Shown piece by piece: positions 8,271-15,435 of a DNA stretch of 26,606 nt. The stretch is from Nitrospirota bacterium. Its GTDB lineage: Bacteria; Nitrospirota; Thermodesulfovibrionia; Thermodesulfovibrionales; Magnetobacteriaceae. The notes beneath the pieces are model-generated. The model was not told the DNA's origin. It was given only the letters and a program-made list of their open reading frames with translations, and did not search any database. The first letter of the stretch is position 1. Every line of letters starts with the position of its first letter. The stretch lies in NCBI GenBank assembly GCA_015233265.1, contig JADFXZ010000010.1:1-26606 (forward strand), written 5' to 3'. The position numbers were made by a program, and so were the translations under genes.

Positions 8271-8351
8271 ACGCTTTATTGTGACATTATTTAAGGCATT
8301 TTATCAATGCCATCTGCAACAATTTGCCATCACACATGGAGATAATTTTGC

Positions 8352-8398
8352 TTGACAAAAACTCTTTTAATGCTTGATAATACAATCAAGAGAGTTTT
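8352..8398 (+). promoter_or_regulatory. Promoter with nested palindrome (possible operator) for the REC-PAS gene
   Basis: TTGACA at 8352-8357 and GATAAT at 8376-8381, spacing 18, make a near-consensus promoter about 130 bases before the GTG at 8511. A nested inverted repeat overlaps it. AAAACTCT (8357-8364) matches AGAGTTTT (8391-8398), and CTTGAT (8373-8378) matches ATCAAG (8385-8390). The inner arms straddle the -10 and the likely start point. This could be a repressor or activator site, or a hairpin at the 5' end of the transcript. Confidence 0.6.
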
Positions 8399-8510
8399 AT
8401 ACTAAAGTAATGTGGTATAAGTCTCATGGGCAGAGAGGCTTATTAAGCTTTGTTATGCATATGTATGAATACGAAAGCTGGCGTTTAATTGTATTAAGGA
8501 GGGTTGCTCA

Positions 8511-9293
8511 GTGGCGGACAAGGGGAAGCAGGCTATACTGTGTGTCGATGACGAGCAGGATATATTGGATTCGTTGTACGATACATTTATGGATACCTAC
8601 GATGTAAAGACCGCAACCAACGGGGTTGAGGCTTTAAATATAATACAAGAGACGGAAATAGCGGTAGTCATCTCAGACCAAAGAATGCCGATTATGACAG
8701 GGGCGGTGCTCCTGCAAGAGGTTAATAAGATCAAACCCCGATGTAAGAAAGTCCTGTTGACAGGGTACTCCGATATCGACGCTGCAGTTGACGCAATTAA
8801 CAAAGGGGCAGTCAATAAGTACATACATAAACCTTGGGATGAGCCTGAGCTTGTCGAAACTGTCGAGCATTTAATCAAGATGTATAATGCCGACGAGTTT
8901 ATGAACAAGATGATAGAGGACAGCAAGAAGATTAAGACAAAAATAGATAAATGGAAATATCAGTCTGATTTGCTGGAGCAGTTCATAGACAGCTACCAAA
9001 TGGGAATTTGTGTCGTTGACGCCTCAGAAAACATCGTGGCGGTTAATAAGACTGGTCTGAAGCTCCTCAAACACGATAACATTGACGCTATTAAAGATAA
9101 AAAGGTTGATACTGTGTTTCTGCTCAATAGCGATAAGAGGCAGGCCTTCCGTGAGCTGTATGAAAAGGGAACGTTCTATCAACTATTGGAAGTGAAGCAG
9201 GCAGATGGCAACACAGCCGGGCTTCAGGCAAGCCTGACATATCTTACAGATGAAAAAGGTGTAAAGCAGCTAAAGGGTATATTGTTTAATTAG
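8511..9293 (+). CDS. Response regulator with REC and PAS domains
   Basis: 260 residues. The GTG start at 8511 follows AAGGAGGG at 8496-8503. The receiver domain (about 6-125) has the acidic pair D13-D14, phospho-acceptor D56 in VVISDQRMP, the Thr of LLTGYS and the Lys of HKPW, the variant usual in RpfG/HD-GYP-type receivers. A helical linker (about 128-155) leads to a C-terminal PAS-like domain (about 160-260) with the pattern FIDSYQMGICVVDASENIV. There is no DNA-binding, GGDEF, HD-GYP or kinase output, so the PAS domain is presumably the output or a partner-binding module. It stands alone behind its own strong promoter. The PAS call rests on pattern only; the REC call is secure. Confidence 0.88.
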   Translation: MADKGKQAILCVDDEQDILDSLYDTFMDTYDVKTATNGVEALNIIQETEIAVVISDQRMPIMTGAVLLQEVNKIKPRCKKVLLTGYSDIDAAVDAINKGAVNKYIHKPWDEPELVETVEHLIKMYNADEFMNKMIEDSKKIKTKIDKWKYQSDLLEQFIDSYQMGICVVDASENIVAVNKTGLKLLKHDNIDAIKDKKVDTVFLLNSDKRQAFRELYEKGTFYQLLEVKQADGNTAGLQASLTYLTDEKGVKQLKGILFN

Positions 9294-9309
9294 AGAAAAC
9301 CGTTTACAA

Positions 9310-9346
9310 ACAGGGCGGCCAGGGGTTATACCGGGCTGCGCCCTGT
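9310..9346. repeat. Inverted repeat downstream of the REC-PAS gene
   Basis: ACAGGGCG (9310-9317) is matched by CGCCCTGT (9339-9346) across a 21-base loop. No T-run follows, so it is at best a weak terminator. The stretch 9294-9594 otherwise holds only the repeat unit at 9502-9540 and no convincing gene. Confidence 0.45.
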
Positions 9347-9501
9347 CCCGTGGCAACCTCGCATTATATAGAAGTACATCGTGATGAATCAGCTGTTGCC
9401 GCTATCACGGCTACAAGGCAGCTTTTTTATATCCCGCCCCTCACTCAACGACATATTGACTATACTTTCTCACCAAGGAATAGCGAATTTACCCATAATC
9501 C

Positions 9502-9540
9502 GTCATTCCAGACAACATACTGTGTCATAATAGAAAACCA
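9502..9540 (+). repeat. Dispersed repeat unit next to the IS scar
   Basis: This stretch begins GTCATTCC and contains ACTGTGTCATAATAGAAAACCA. It is a slightly diverged copy of the units found as an inverted pair at 22277-22307 and 22474-22515. It lies just upstream of the IS1380 remnant. A hairpin CCCCCA/TGGGGG (9549-9564) follows immediately. It could be the end of the degraded element or an independent mobile repeat. Confidence 0.7.
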
Positions 9541-9579
9541 GCCAGTCGCCCCCAGCTTTGGGGGGCTGTTGGACAAGGT

Positions 9580-10032
9580 AAGGAAAAGGGGCTGCTAAAG
9601 AGAGATGGGATAAAAGAATACACGTTAGATGCAGACGCCACGAAGATAATAGCTAAGGATGATGCGAACTATACATATAAGGGCAATAAGGGATATGCCA
9701 ATGCTTGGTTTTTGTATGAGTCCAAGCTGTGTATCTATGACGAGTTCAGAGAGGGTAATGCGTCCCCGGCATTTGGGCAGAAAGAGTTTTACACAGCATG
9801 TAAGAATCGAATGCCAAGAGGCAAGCAGATAAAGGCATACAGGGCAGATATTTTCATCCACGTAATAGCGACAAATTGGTTAGAGGAAGAAAAGACAGGA
9901 TATGAAGTAATCCAGTGGCATAATCAGAGAGGGGATGCGGAGAATTTTAATAAAGAATTAAAAGGTGGATTTGGAATGGAACGTATGCCGTGTGGTCAGA
10001 CGTATCCCAATGCGGTATTATTCAGGATATGA
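9580..10032 (+). pseudogene. IS1380-family transposase remnant, N-terminally truncated and internally deleted
   Basis: The open phase from about 9580 reads, around 9595-10032, as the second half of an IS1380-type DDE transposase: LKRDGIKEYTLDADAT, TYKGNKGYANAW, DEFREGNASP, RMPRGKQIKAYRAD, then HVIATNW, the QWHNQRGDAENFNKELKGG signature and FGMERMPCGQTYPNAVLFRI. The N-terminal third is absent. The normally long stretch between the YRAD motif and the HVIATN motif has been removed in frame, so the two blocks abut (YRADIFIHVIATNW). The reading stops at TGA 10030-10032, shortly before the usual C-terminus. No start codon with a ribosome site is present. It is non-functional and marks a past insertion between two signalling genes. 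Confidence 0.85.
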
Positions 10033-10063
10033 GTGGTCATTATCGTGGTCATTACATCTGTGG
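9580..10063 (+). mobile_element. Decayed IS1380-family insertion sequence
   Basis: The transposase remnant plus its short 3' flank, which carries three closely spaced copies of GTGGTCAT (10033, 10045, 10060). Complete terminal inverted repeats could not be paired around it, so the element's outer limits are approximate. Confidence 0.55.
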
Positions 10064-11266
10064 TCATCTCCTGGCCTTCTTATGAGCGTCTTTTATTGTT
10101 GTTAATAGTTTATTTATATCAAATGGTTTCTCAAAATATGCGTATGCCCCAAGCGACATGGCCGCATCTCTATCGGCGTCAGTGCCCTGTCCAGTAAGAA
10201 TTATTACCTCCACTCGAGGGGTTTTTCGTTTTATCTCCTTGAGGACATCAAGACCGCTAATGCCATCCATTTTCAAATCAAGCACAAGGACCTCAGGCGT
10301 CTCCTCATCAACAAAGCCCAGTGCCTCCTCCCCGCTAAACACAGCGGCAGTCCCTATATCGCGAAGCTGCAATCTGTTAGAGAGGGTCAGGGCAAAATCC
10401 TTCTCATCATCAACGACAAGCACCTTTGATGGCAGCTCAATGTCATATTTTCTGTAAATCTCATCATTAAAATCTGGACCAGGTACGACACTTACCAACT
10501 TTACACCATCGACGGTTACTGCAATATGGGTTAATTCCGCCTCTAATTTTTTCAGCCGCAGCGTGTGTTTATTTACAGTAATAGTTATCTCGCCGCCTTT
10601 AGAGGTGACAATTACGTCGTGACCATTTTCCACAAGTCGCAGCCTTACTTTTGAGGCCAGTTTAAAGTCCGCCATATCACGAGATTGCTCGGCGTCGTTT
10701 TCCATGGTAATTTTTTCGGCATTTTCCATGATAATTGATAGCGCCTCCTCTTCCGAGACCTTATCAGTGGGTAGAAGAATATCATATAGGGTCTTTTCCC
10801 ACGGGGATTTCTTAAAAAGGAACTGCGTAAGGCTGAATAATTCGTTATCATGGGCTTGAATCTTTATGGCGGCATCGTGCTCAGATAATTTCTCAGCCCT
10901 TGCCGCTTCAAGTTTTCTGTTTAGTATATCGGATATAGCGCAAACGCGAAGAACATGATAGATGTTAACTGGAATCAGATGTGCTGAGAATCCCTCGTAT
11001 ATGGCCTTATCATCGGGGAGGGTTTCTGAAAGCACGACTTGAATATATGTCAGGAGCCTCTGTTTTTCCTGTGTAAAGTTATTAAACACCGATGGTTTGT
11101 GATATAATGCCTTAATAAGTTTTGCCGCCGGAACATTAAATCTCTCGGATGTGCGCTTGATAACGTCAGCCTCAGTTAGACAAGAGTAACCACTCCTTTG
11201 GGCAAGTCTTCTATCAAAACCGCTACCTAAACAGTACGCCCCCTTGAATAACGCTATAATTGCCAT
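10064..11266 (-). CDS. Cytidylate-kinase-like / BON-like / receiver fusion protein
   Basis: 400 residues in three parts. Residues 1 to about 185 resemble the cytidylate-kinase-like family (Cytidylate_kin2): the opening MAIIALFKGAY, the central block YEGFSAHLIPVNIYHVLRV and the closing YDILLPTDKVSEEEAL. The nucleotide-binding loop is degenerate; where relatives have a GGK-type loop this protein has YCLGSGFDRR with no loop lysine. Residues about 199-262 look like a BON fold (KVRLRLVENGHDV, GGEITITV, VDGVKLVSV). Residues 281-400 are a receiver with D286-D287, phospho-acceptor D330, T358 and K380. Phosphorylation may therefore control a nucleotide- or ligand-binding module rather than DNA binding. 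It is transcribed away from the sensor kinase at 11507, with which it shares a divergent intergenic region. REC is certain; the other domain calls are pattern-based. Confidence 0.82.
   Translation of the reverse strand: MAIIALFKGAYCLGSGFDRRLAQRSGYSCLTEADVIKRTSERFNVPAAKLIKALYHKPSVFNNFTQEKQRLLTYIQVVLSETLPDDKAIYEGFSAHLIPVNIYHVLRVCAISDILNRKLEAARAEKLSEHDAAIKIQAHDNELFSLTQFLFKKSPWEKTLYDILLPTDKVSEEEALSIIMENAEKITMENDAEQSRDMADFKLASKVRLRLVENGHDVIVTSKGGEITITVNKHTLRLKKLEAELTHIAVTVDGVKLVSVVPGPDFNDEIYRKYDIELPSKVLVVDDEKDFALTLSNRLQLRDIGTAAVFSGEEALGFVDEETPEVLVLDLKMDGISGLDVLKEIKRKTPRVEVIILTGQGTDADRDAAMSLGAYAYFEKPFDINKLLTTIKDAHKKARR
10232..10286. repeat. Internal partner of the 55-base inverted duplication
   Basis: This segment covers the phospho-acceptor region of the receiver in the kinase-like/REC fusion. 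It is the exact reverse complement of the last 55 bases of the window. Confidence 0.9.
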
Positions 11267-11305
11267 ATTAGTTTATCTCCAAATCGCAAGATTTCTCACT
11301 TGGAT

Positions 11306-11336
11306 ATTATACTACTGATGTATTGATTAAAGTCAA
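11306..11336 (-). promoter_or_regulatory. Promoter for the kinase-like/REC gene
   Basis: On the minus strand, TTGACT (11336-11331) and TATAAT (11311-11306) are separated by 19 bases, about 40 bases upstream of the ATG at 11266. GGAG lies between them and the start. Confidence 0.45.
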
Positions 11337-11392
11337 CAGGTGGTGCGAGGATAATCGCATTAGTTGATGCCTTTGCCATGACTGAGCCTAAC

Positions 11393-11421
11393 TTGACAAT
11401 ACACTGATTATCGTTTGTAAT
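11393..11421 (+). promoter_or_regulatory. Promoter for the sensor kinase operon
   Basis: TTGACA (11393-11398) and TGTAAT (11416-11421) with 17-base spacing, 86 bases before the ATG at 11507. The ribosome site for that start is weak. Confidence 0.5.
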
Positions 11422-11506
11422 TTAAAGCGGAATTATTTTAATATAGCACGCACCGAGCTTTGATGGCAACAGACAAACTATTTGCAATGGACAGGTTTAA
11501 CAAGAC

Positions 11507-13279
11507 ATGAAAAACACAAGGACCATAGAATCTGGCAGGCACAACACCGCTGTCAGCCCATCGTCAATAACCAGCCCGTTGCGGTATTTGCGTCTGAAGA
11601 TAAGTATCGTCATTTTGCTTGTTACGATTTCTATCGTATTTCTTTTAATCGTTTTGTTCGTAAGCAATTTCTGGCTCCAGAGATTCTTAAATGAAGAGAC
11701 TCAGAATCAGACACGATGGCAGATGGAAAATACAAAAAACTCGATAGAGTTTTTTATCAACCTAAAGGTCTCAGCCCTGCGTTTTCTTGCCTCCGGCTAC
11801 CAATTCGACCAGCTCCTTGACCAGAAAGTCCTCTATTATCTGTTCAGCAATTTCAAGAAAGACTTTGGTGACGCCGTCGATTTAGGCGTCATAGACTCAA
11901 TGGGTATAATGCGCTCCTATGCGGGACCTTATAACTTAAAAGGCAAGAACTATTCAGACCAGGGATGGTTCAAACAGGTTGAGGTGCAAGACTCGTGTGT
12001 AAGCGAGGTATTCATGGGTTACAGAGGAAATCCGCATTTTGCCGTAGCCGTGAAAACCGCCATACCAGAGACCAACGGGTTTTGGATACTGCGCGCTACT
12101 GTGGATATCAAGACCCTTCAGTGGCTTATCTCAACGTTCAATCTCAATGTCAACGATGACGCCTTTATCGTCACACCAAAGGGAATTCTGCAAACTCCTT
12201 CGAGATTTCACGGCGATGTATTAAAATATTCCGATATAAAAATGCCATACCTTCAACATGGCGTCAACGTTTCAGAACAGGAACTTCCTAATGGTACACC
12301 GTTTATCTACGCATACGCCTACATAAAAGACTCACCGTGGATACTGTCAGCCATCATAAAGTCGAGGGCACAGACACCAACCGCTAAATCTTTTCTCAAT
12401 CAACTAATTGCGATATTTGTGATAAGCATCCTGATAATTATCGTCATCACTGTTAAAATGGCGCATTCTATGGTCAATTGGATAAGGGATGCCGACGAAA
12501 AAAGGCAAGAGGCCCTATCAGAGATAGAACACTCAGGGAAACTGGCCTCTATAGGGCGGCTTGCAGCCGGCGTTGCCCACGAGATAAACAATCCTCTGTC
12601 AATAATCGGCCAGAGGGCAGGCCTGATAAAAGATATTCTGGAAATGGCCGAGGGCAGAGAAGATTTTAAATCCATGATAGACGATATGAAAAACAGGGAT
12701 AAATTCATCGGTCTGACAAACGGTATCCTTGACGCGGTAACCCGCTGCCGCACAATCACGCACAGGCTGCTGGGATTTGCCCGCCGCATGGACACGGCCT
12801 ATGAGCTAATAGACCTTAATGAGACACTCTTAGAGGTGCTTAGCTTTCTGGATAAGGAGATTCTCTTCAGAGACATAAAATTAGTTCGCAATCTTGACCC
12901 TGACCTGCCTCAGATAAAGACCGATAAGGGCCAGGTTCAGCAGGTATTTCTAAACATCATAAATAATGCCGTTGACGCCGTAGCAAGAGAAGGCGTCATA
13001 GAGTTGTCAACAAAGAAGAAAGATTCTCAAACGGTCGCTGTCTTCATAAGCGACAACGGACAAGGCATTCCAAAGTCCCGCGTAAAACATATATTTGAAC
13101 CCTTTTACACTACAAAGGAAAAAGACAAGGGCACAGGATTAGGCCTTTTTATCTCATATGGAATTATCAGAAAACTCGGCGGCTCAATTGCCGTTGAAAG
13201 TGAGATAGACAATGGGACAACGTTCATAATCGAATTGCCTTTATTTTCAAATGAGGAGGAATCTAATGCCGCCGGTTAA
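11507..13279 (+). CDS. Membrane sensor histidine kinase with extracytoplasmic Cache-type domain
   Basis: 590 residues. Membrane helices are at about 33-53 and 299-318 and enclose a roughly 245-residue extracytoplasmic domain with Cache/PAS-like features (DLGVIDSMGIMRSYAGPYNL, WFKQVEV, HFAVAVKTAIPE), as in kinases sensing small organic or inorganic ligands. No HAMP domain is obvious. A helix (about 325-345) leads straight to the DHp domain with H358 in VAHEINNPLS. The ATPase domain has the N box (N483, N487), DNGQG at 517-521, EPFYTTK near 531-537 and GTGLGL at 542-547, so it should be an active kinase. Its 3' end overlaps the next receiver gene by 14 bases, making that receiver its likely first partner, with the HK-like protein after it as a third component. 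Confidence 0.93.
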   Translation: MKNTRTIESGRHNTAVSPSSITSPLRYLRLKISIVILLVTISIVFLLIVLFVSNFWLQRFLNEETQNQTRWQMENTKNSIEFFINLKVSALRFLASGYQFDQLLDQKVLYYLFSNFKKDFGDAVDLGVIDSMGIMRSYAGPYNLKGKNYSDQGWFKQVEVQDSCVSEVFMGYRGNPHFAVAVKTAIPETNGFWILRATVDIKTLQWLISTFNLNVNDDAFIVTPKGILQTPSRFHGDVLKYSDIKMPYLQHGVNVSEQELPNGTPFIYAYAYIKDSPWILSAIIKSRAQTPTAKSFLNQLIAIFVISILIIIVITVKMAHSMVNWIRDADEKRQEALSEIEHSGKLASIGRLAAGVAHEINNPLSIIGQRAGLIKDILEMAEGREDFKSMIDDMKNRDKFIGLTNGILDAVTRCRTITHRLLGFARRMDTAYELIDLNETLLEVLSFLDKEILFRDIKLVRNLDPDLPQIKTDKGQVQQVFLNIINNAVDAVAREGVIELSTKKKDSQTVAVFISDNGQGIPKSRVKHIFEPFYTTKEKDKGTGLGLFISYGIIRKLGGSIAVESEIDNGTTFIIELPLFSNEEESNAAG

Positions 13280-13637
13280 GCTGCTTATTATTGACGACGA
13301 AGAGGACTACGCATCGGCACTTGTCGAACGCCTGAATTTGAGAAAGTTTGACGCCGCGGCAGTATATAGCTCGAAAGATGCGCCAGCAGCCATAGAGAGC
13401 CACCGCCCTGATGTTATCCTGCTTGACCTCTTTATGCCCGGCATGGATGCCAAAGACATGATAATGACCCTAAAAGACGCTGTCCCGGATGTCGAGATTA
13501 TCATTGTCTCAGGACATGCAGACCCAGCTCAGGACGTCATAAAATCTGCCTTCGATTACATCATTAAACCTATTGAAATAAAAGACCTGATCGAGAAGGT
13601 TAACAAGGCGCTCGCAAAGAAAAAAGGAGCCGCGTGA
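13266..13637 (+). CDS. Single-domain response regulator (receiver only)
   Basis: 123 residues. The start is the ATG at 13266, with GAGGAGGA directly upstream inside the kinase gene; an upstream in-frame ATG at 13251 has no such site. Receiver features are D10-D11, phospho-acceptor D54 (ILLDLFMPGM), S82 in the switch position and K101. No output domain follows (the tail is ALAKKKGAA), so it acts as a shuttle or by binding a partner, like CheY or Spo0F. It overlaps the sensor kinase (to 13279) and the next gene (ATGA-type junction at 13635-13639), so the three are translationally coupled. Confidence 0.92.
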   Translation: MPPVKLLIIDDEEDYASALVERLNLRKFDAAAVYSSKDAPAAIESHRPDVILLDLFMPGMDAKDMIMTLKDAVPDVEIIIVSGHADPAQDVIKSAFDYIIKPIEIKDLIEKVNKALAKKKGAA

Positions 13638-14245
13638 TGACCCAGTTCAGCCCTGACGACCATCTGGCCTTTATCGGCAAAATACTTTCTCTTTATACGC
13701 ATGAACAGAAAAACCACCTTGCAATCATCAACGAATCAGCCGGACTTCTCGGCGACATGATTGAGTTTTCCGAAACGCTGAAATCACTTCCTGAGACCGG
13801 CCAGATTCTCGATATTATCAAGTCAATAGACGCACAGATAAAGAGATCATCAGAGATGGCAAAGGCCCTGAACTCCTTCGGCCACAGAATGGACACGGCG
13901 CTTTGTTTGTTGAGCGTCAATGACTGCGTGAAAGAGGTACTTGCCCTGCTGCACAGGGCTTTAGCCCAGAAGAGGATAACGATTGAGGGTGATTACGCCG
14001 CGGATATGGCGGCTATAACCGGCAGCCCGTCAACCCTTCAACTGCTGGTCTTCAAGGCCGTAACACGCGTGGCAGAGGAAAACGCGCACATCAATATAAA
14101 GACATTCAACACAGACGATTCAGCGATAATCAGCATAACACCCGGCATCCCTGTTGACTTCATGGAAGACTCGGACTATTTCAAACCAATGCGCGCGGTA
14201 ACGATAAACGGCAGAGAGATTAATATCATAATTCCGCTAAAATAA
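13637..14245 (+). CDS. Histidine-kinase-like phosphotransfer protein without the ATP-binding N box (ChpT-like)
   Basis: 202 residues, no membrane segment, ATG start at 13637 with AAGGAG at 13624-13629. The N-terminal half aligns by eye with the DHp domain of the kinase two genes upstream: HEQKNHLAIINESAGLL (H22) against HEINNPLSIIGQRAGLI, and SFGHRMDTALCLL against GFARRMDTAYELI. The C-terminal half follows the ATPase-domain spacing (QKRITIEGDY, then SPSTLQLLVFKAV), but the N-box asparagines are gone and no G1, F or G2 box is present. It therefore should not bind ATP normally. A dimeric DHp plus a degenerate catalytic domain is the design of ChpT-type phosphotransferases. Role as a relay between the receivers of this region is inference; a dead pseudokinase scaffold is the alternative. 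Confidence 0.72.
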   Translation: MTQFSPDDHLAFIGKILSLYTHEQKNHLAIINESAGLLGDMIEFSETLKSLPETGQILDIIKSIDAQIKRSSEMAKALNSFGHRMDTALCLLSVNDCVKEVLALLHRALAQKRITIEGDYAADMAAITGSPSTLQLLVFKAVTRVAEENAHINIKTFNTDDSAIISITPGIPVDFMEDSDYFKPMRAVTINGREINIIIPLK

Positions 14246-14248
14246 TAG

Positions 14249-14689
14249 TTACCAGCCCCTTGTCTCAATAATGCCCTGTATCTTCTGTCTGAGCTTCTCA
14301 TCAACGATTACCGCCTTTTTATTTTTGGCGCCTCCAATTTTTTCAAGCAGGAGATTCATGTCGACTGGTTTTTCCATGAAATCCACCGCCCCTCCTTTCA
14401 TCGCCTCAACGCTTTTTTCTAATGTCGCATGCCCTGTCAATATAATCACTTGAAGCTCTGGATTGTCATGCTTTATACGCTGAAGTACCTCCATGCCGTC
14501 CATTCCCGGCATTGACAGGTCAAGAACAATGGCATCGAAGTCCTTTTCGTTAATCTTTCTTAGGGCATCGGCACCGTGCGTAGAGCTGTCTATACGCAGT
14601 CCCCTTGCCTGAAGCCTCTTTGAGAGCATTTCAAGGAACTGCTCCTCGTCGTCAACTATCAATATGCTTGCGTTTAGCTGTTGTGCCAT
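14249..14689 (-). CDS. Single-domain response regulator with short C-terminal tail
   Basis: 146 residues from the ATG at 14689, chosen because AAGGAGGT lies 7 bases upstream; the longer reading to 14758 would have no such site and would run into the promoter. The receiver has D13-D14, phospho-acceptor D57 (IVLDLSMPGMDG), T85 and K107, then a 25-residue basic helical tail without a DNA-binding motif. It is convergent with the HK-like gene (3 bases apart) and divergent from the next receiver at 15027. Confidence 0.92.
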   Translation of the reverse strand: MAQQLNASILIVDDEEQFLEMLSKRLQARGLRIDSSTHGADALRKINEKDFDAIVLDLSMPGMDGMEVLQRIKHDNPELQVIILTGHATLEKSVEAMKGGAVDFMEKPVDMNLLLEKIGGAKNKKAVIVDEKLRQKIQGIIETRGW

Positions 14690-14728
14690 CTGAGAGACCT
14701 CCTTAGCTGCCGCACACCTCGCTGCTAT

Positions 14729-14758
14729 AGTATAAGCATACAGCTGATTCTTTGACAA
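14729..14758 (-). promoter_or_regulatory. Promoter for the minus-strand receiver
   Basis: On the minus strand, TTGTCA (14758-14753) and TATACT (14734-14729) with 18-base spacing, 40 bases before the ATG at 14689. This supports the shorter start. Confidence 0.5.
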
Positions 14759-14808
14759 CTGCCCCCCGAGACCAGCCCAAATTTATTTTAAAAAAAACGA
14801 AAAAATAC

Positions 14809-14840
14809 TTGTGTAAATATTTTTCTATTATTAGTATAAT
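14809..14840 (+). promoter_or_regulatory. Possible promoter for the receiver-TSUP operon
   Basis: A perfect TATAAT (14835-14840) with a weak TTGTGT 20 bases upstream, inside an A/T-rich patch. It would leave a leader of about 180 bases before the ATG at 15027. No other gene or clear hairpin was seen in 14760-15026. Confidence 0.25.
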
Positions 14841-15026
14841 ACCTTTAAGGCAGGTCGGCTGGCTTTCTCAAAAAAAGTCCCCCTGTCTAAGTAGTTCACC
14901 TGTTCTGCAGCTATGTGTTTCCTTATGGTTAAGTGAACGGCGTATGTAAACGTTAGGGCTGTCGTTAACCTGAAAATAAAACAAATGCAGGTGAGCTGTC
15001 CATTTTAAGGGCATTGGAGTAAATAC

Positions 15027-15401
15027 ATGAAACAATTAAACATACTGCTGGCTGATGACGAAAAGGACTTTACAGAAGTGCTGTCTCAGCGGCTGCAAAT
15101 GAGAGGCTTTAAAGTCGCAATCGCCTTTGACGGGCAAGAGGCCATTGACAGCCTCAAAGAGCATGTACCTAATGTTCTGGTGCTCGATATGAAAATGCCG
15201 CGCAAAAACGGCATAGACGTTATGCGATGGCTCAATACAAGAAAAATAGAACTTCCGGTACTGATACTAACCGGATACAGCTCTGAAACAGAAGAGGAGG
15301 AGGCATGGAAACTAGGAGTGTTCGATATACTGCGAAAACCCCCTGAAATAGATGTACTTTCAAAGGCAATAAAAGAGGCATATATAAAGAAGGCCCTGTA
15401 A
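15027..15401 (+). CDS. Single-domain response regulator
   Basis: 124-residue receiver with D10-D11, phospho-acceptor D54 (VLDMKMP), T82 in LILTGYS and K104 in LRKPP. There is no output domain. It is 34 bases upstream of the TSUP transporter on the same strand, so it probably shares a transcript with the transporter and its membrane partner. That link makes direct control of transport activity or trafficking by a phosphorylated receiver a reasonable hypothesis. The receivers of the cluster share the opening pattern DDEKDFxxxLSxRLQxRG, also seen in the kinase-like fusion, and look like recent paralogues. Confidence 0.92.
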   Translation: MKQLNILLADDEKDFTEVLSQRLQMRGFKVAIAFDGQEAIDSLKEHVPNVLVLDMKMPRKNGIDVMRWLNTRKIELPVLILTGYSSETEEEEAWKLGVFDILRKPPEIDVLSKAIKEAYIKKAL

Positions 15402-15435
15402 AGAGGGCAATATCATACTCAGTCAGGAGGTATTA

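Noticed and set aside
8374..8607. Small gene between the promoter and the REC-PAS gene
   Set aside because: It starts within the promoter, overlaps the REC start out of frame and has no ribosome site.
9350..9598. 82-residue frame before the IS remnant
   Set aside because: It runs through the dispersed repeat, has no family pattern or ribosome site, and relates to no IS1380 N-terminus.
14690..14758. 23-residue N-terminal extension of the minus-strand receiver
   Set aside because: It would cover the promoter and ribosome site that fit the start at 14689.
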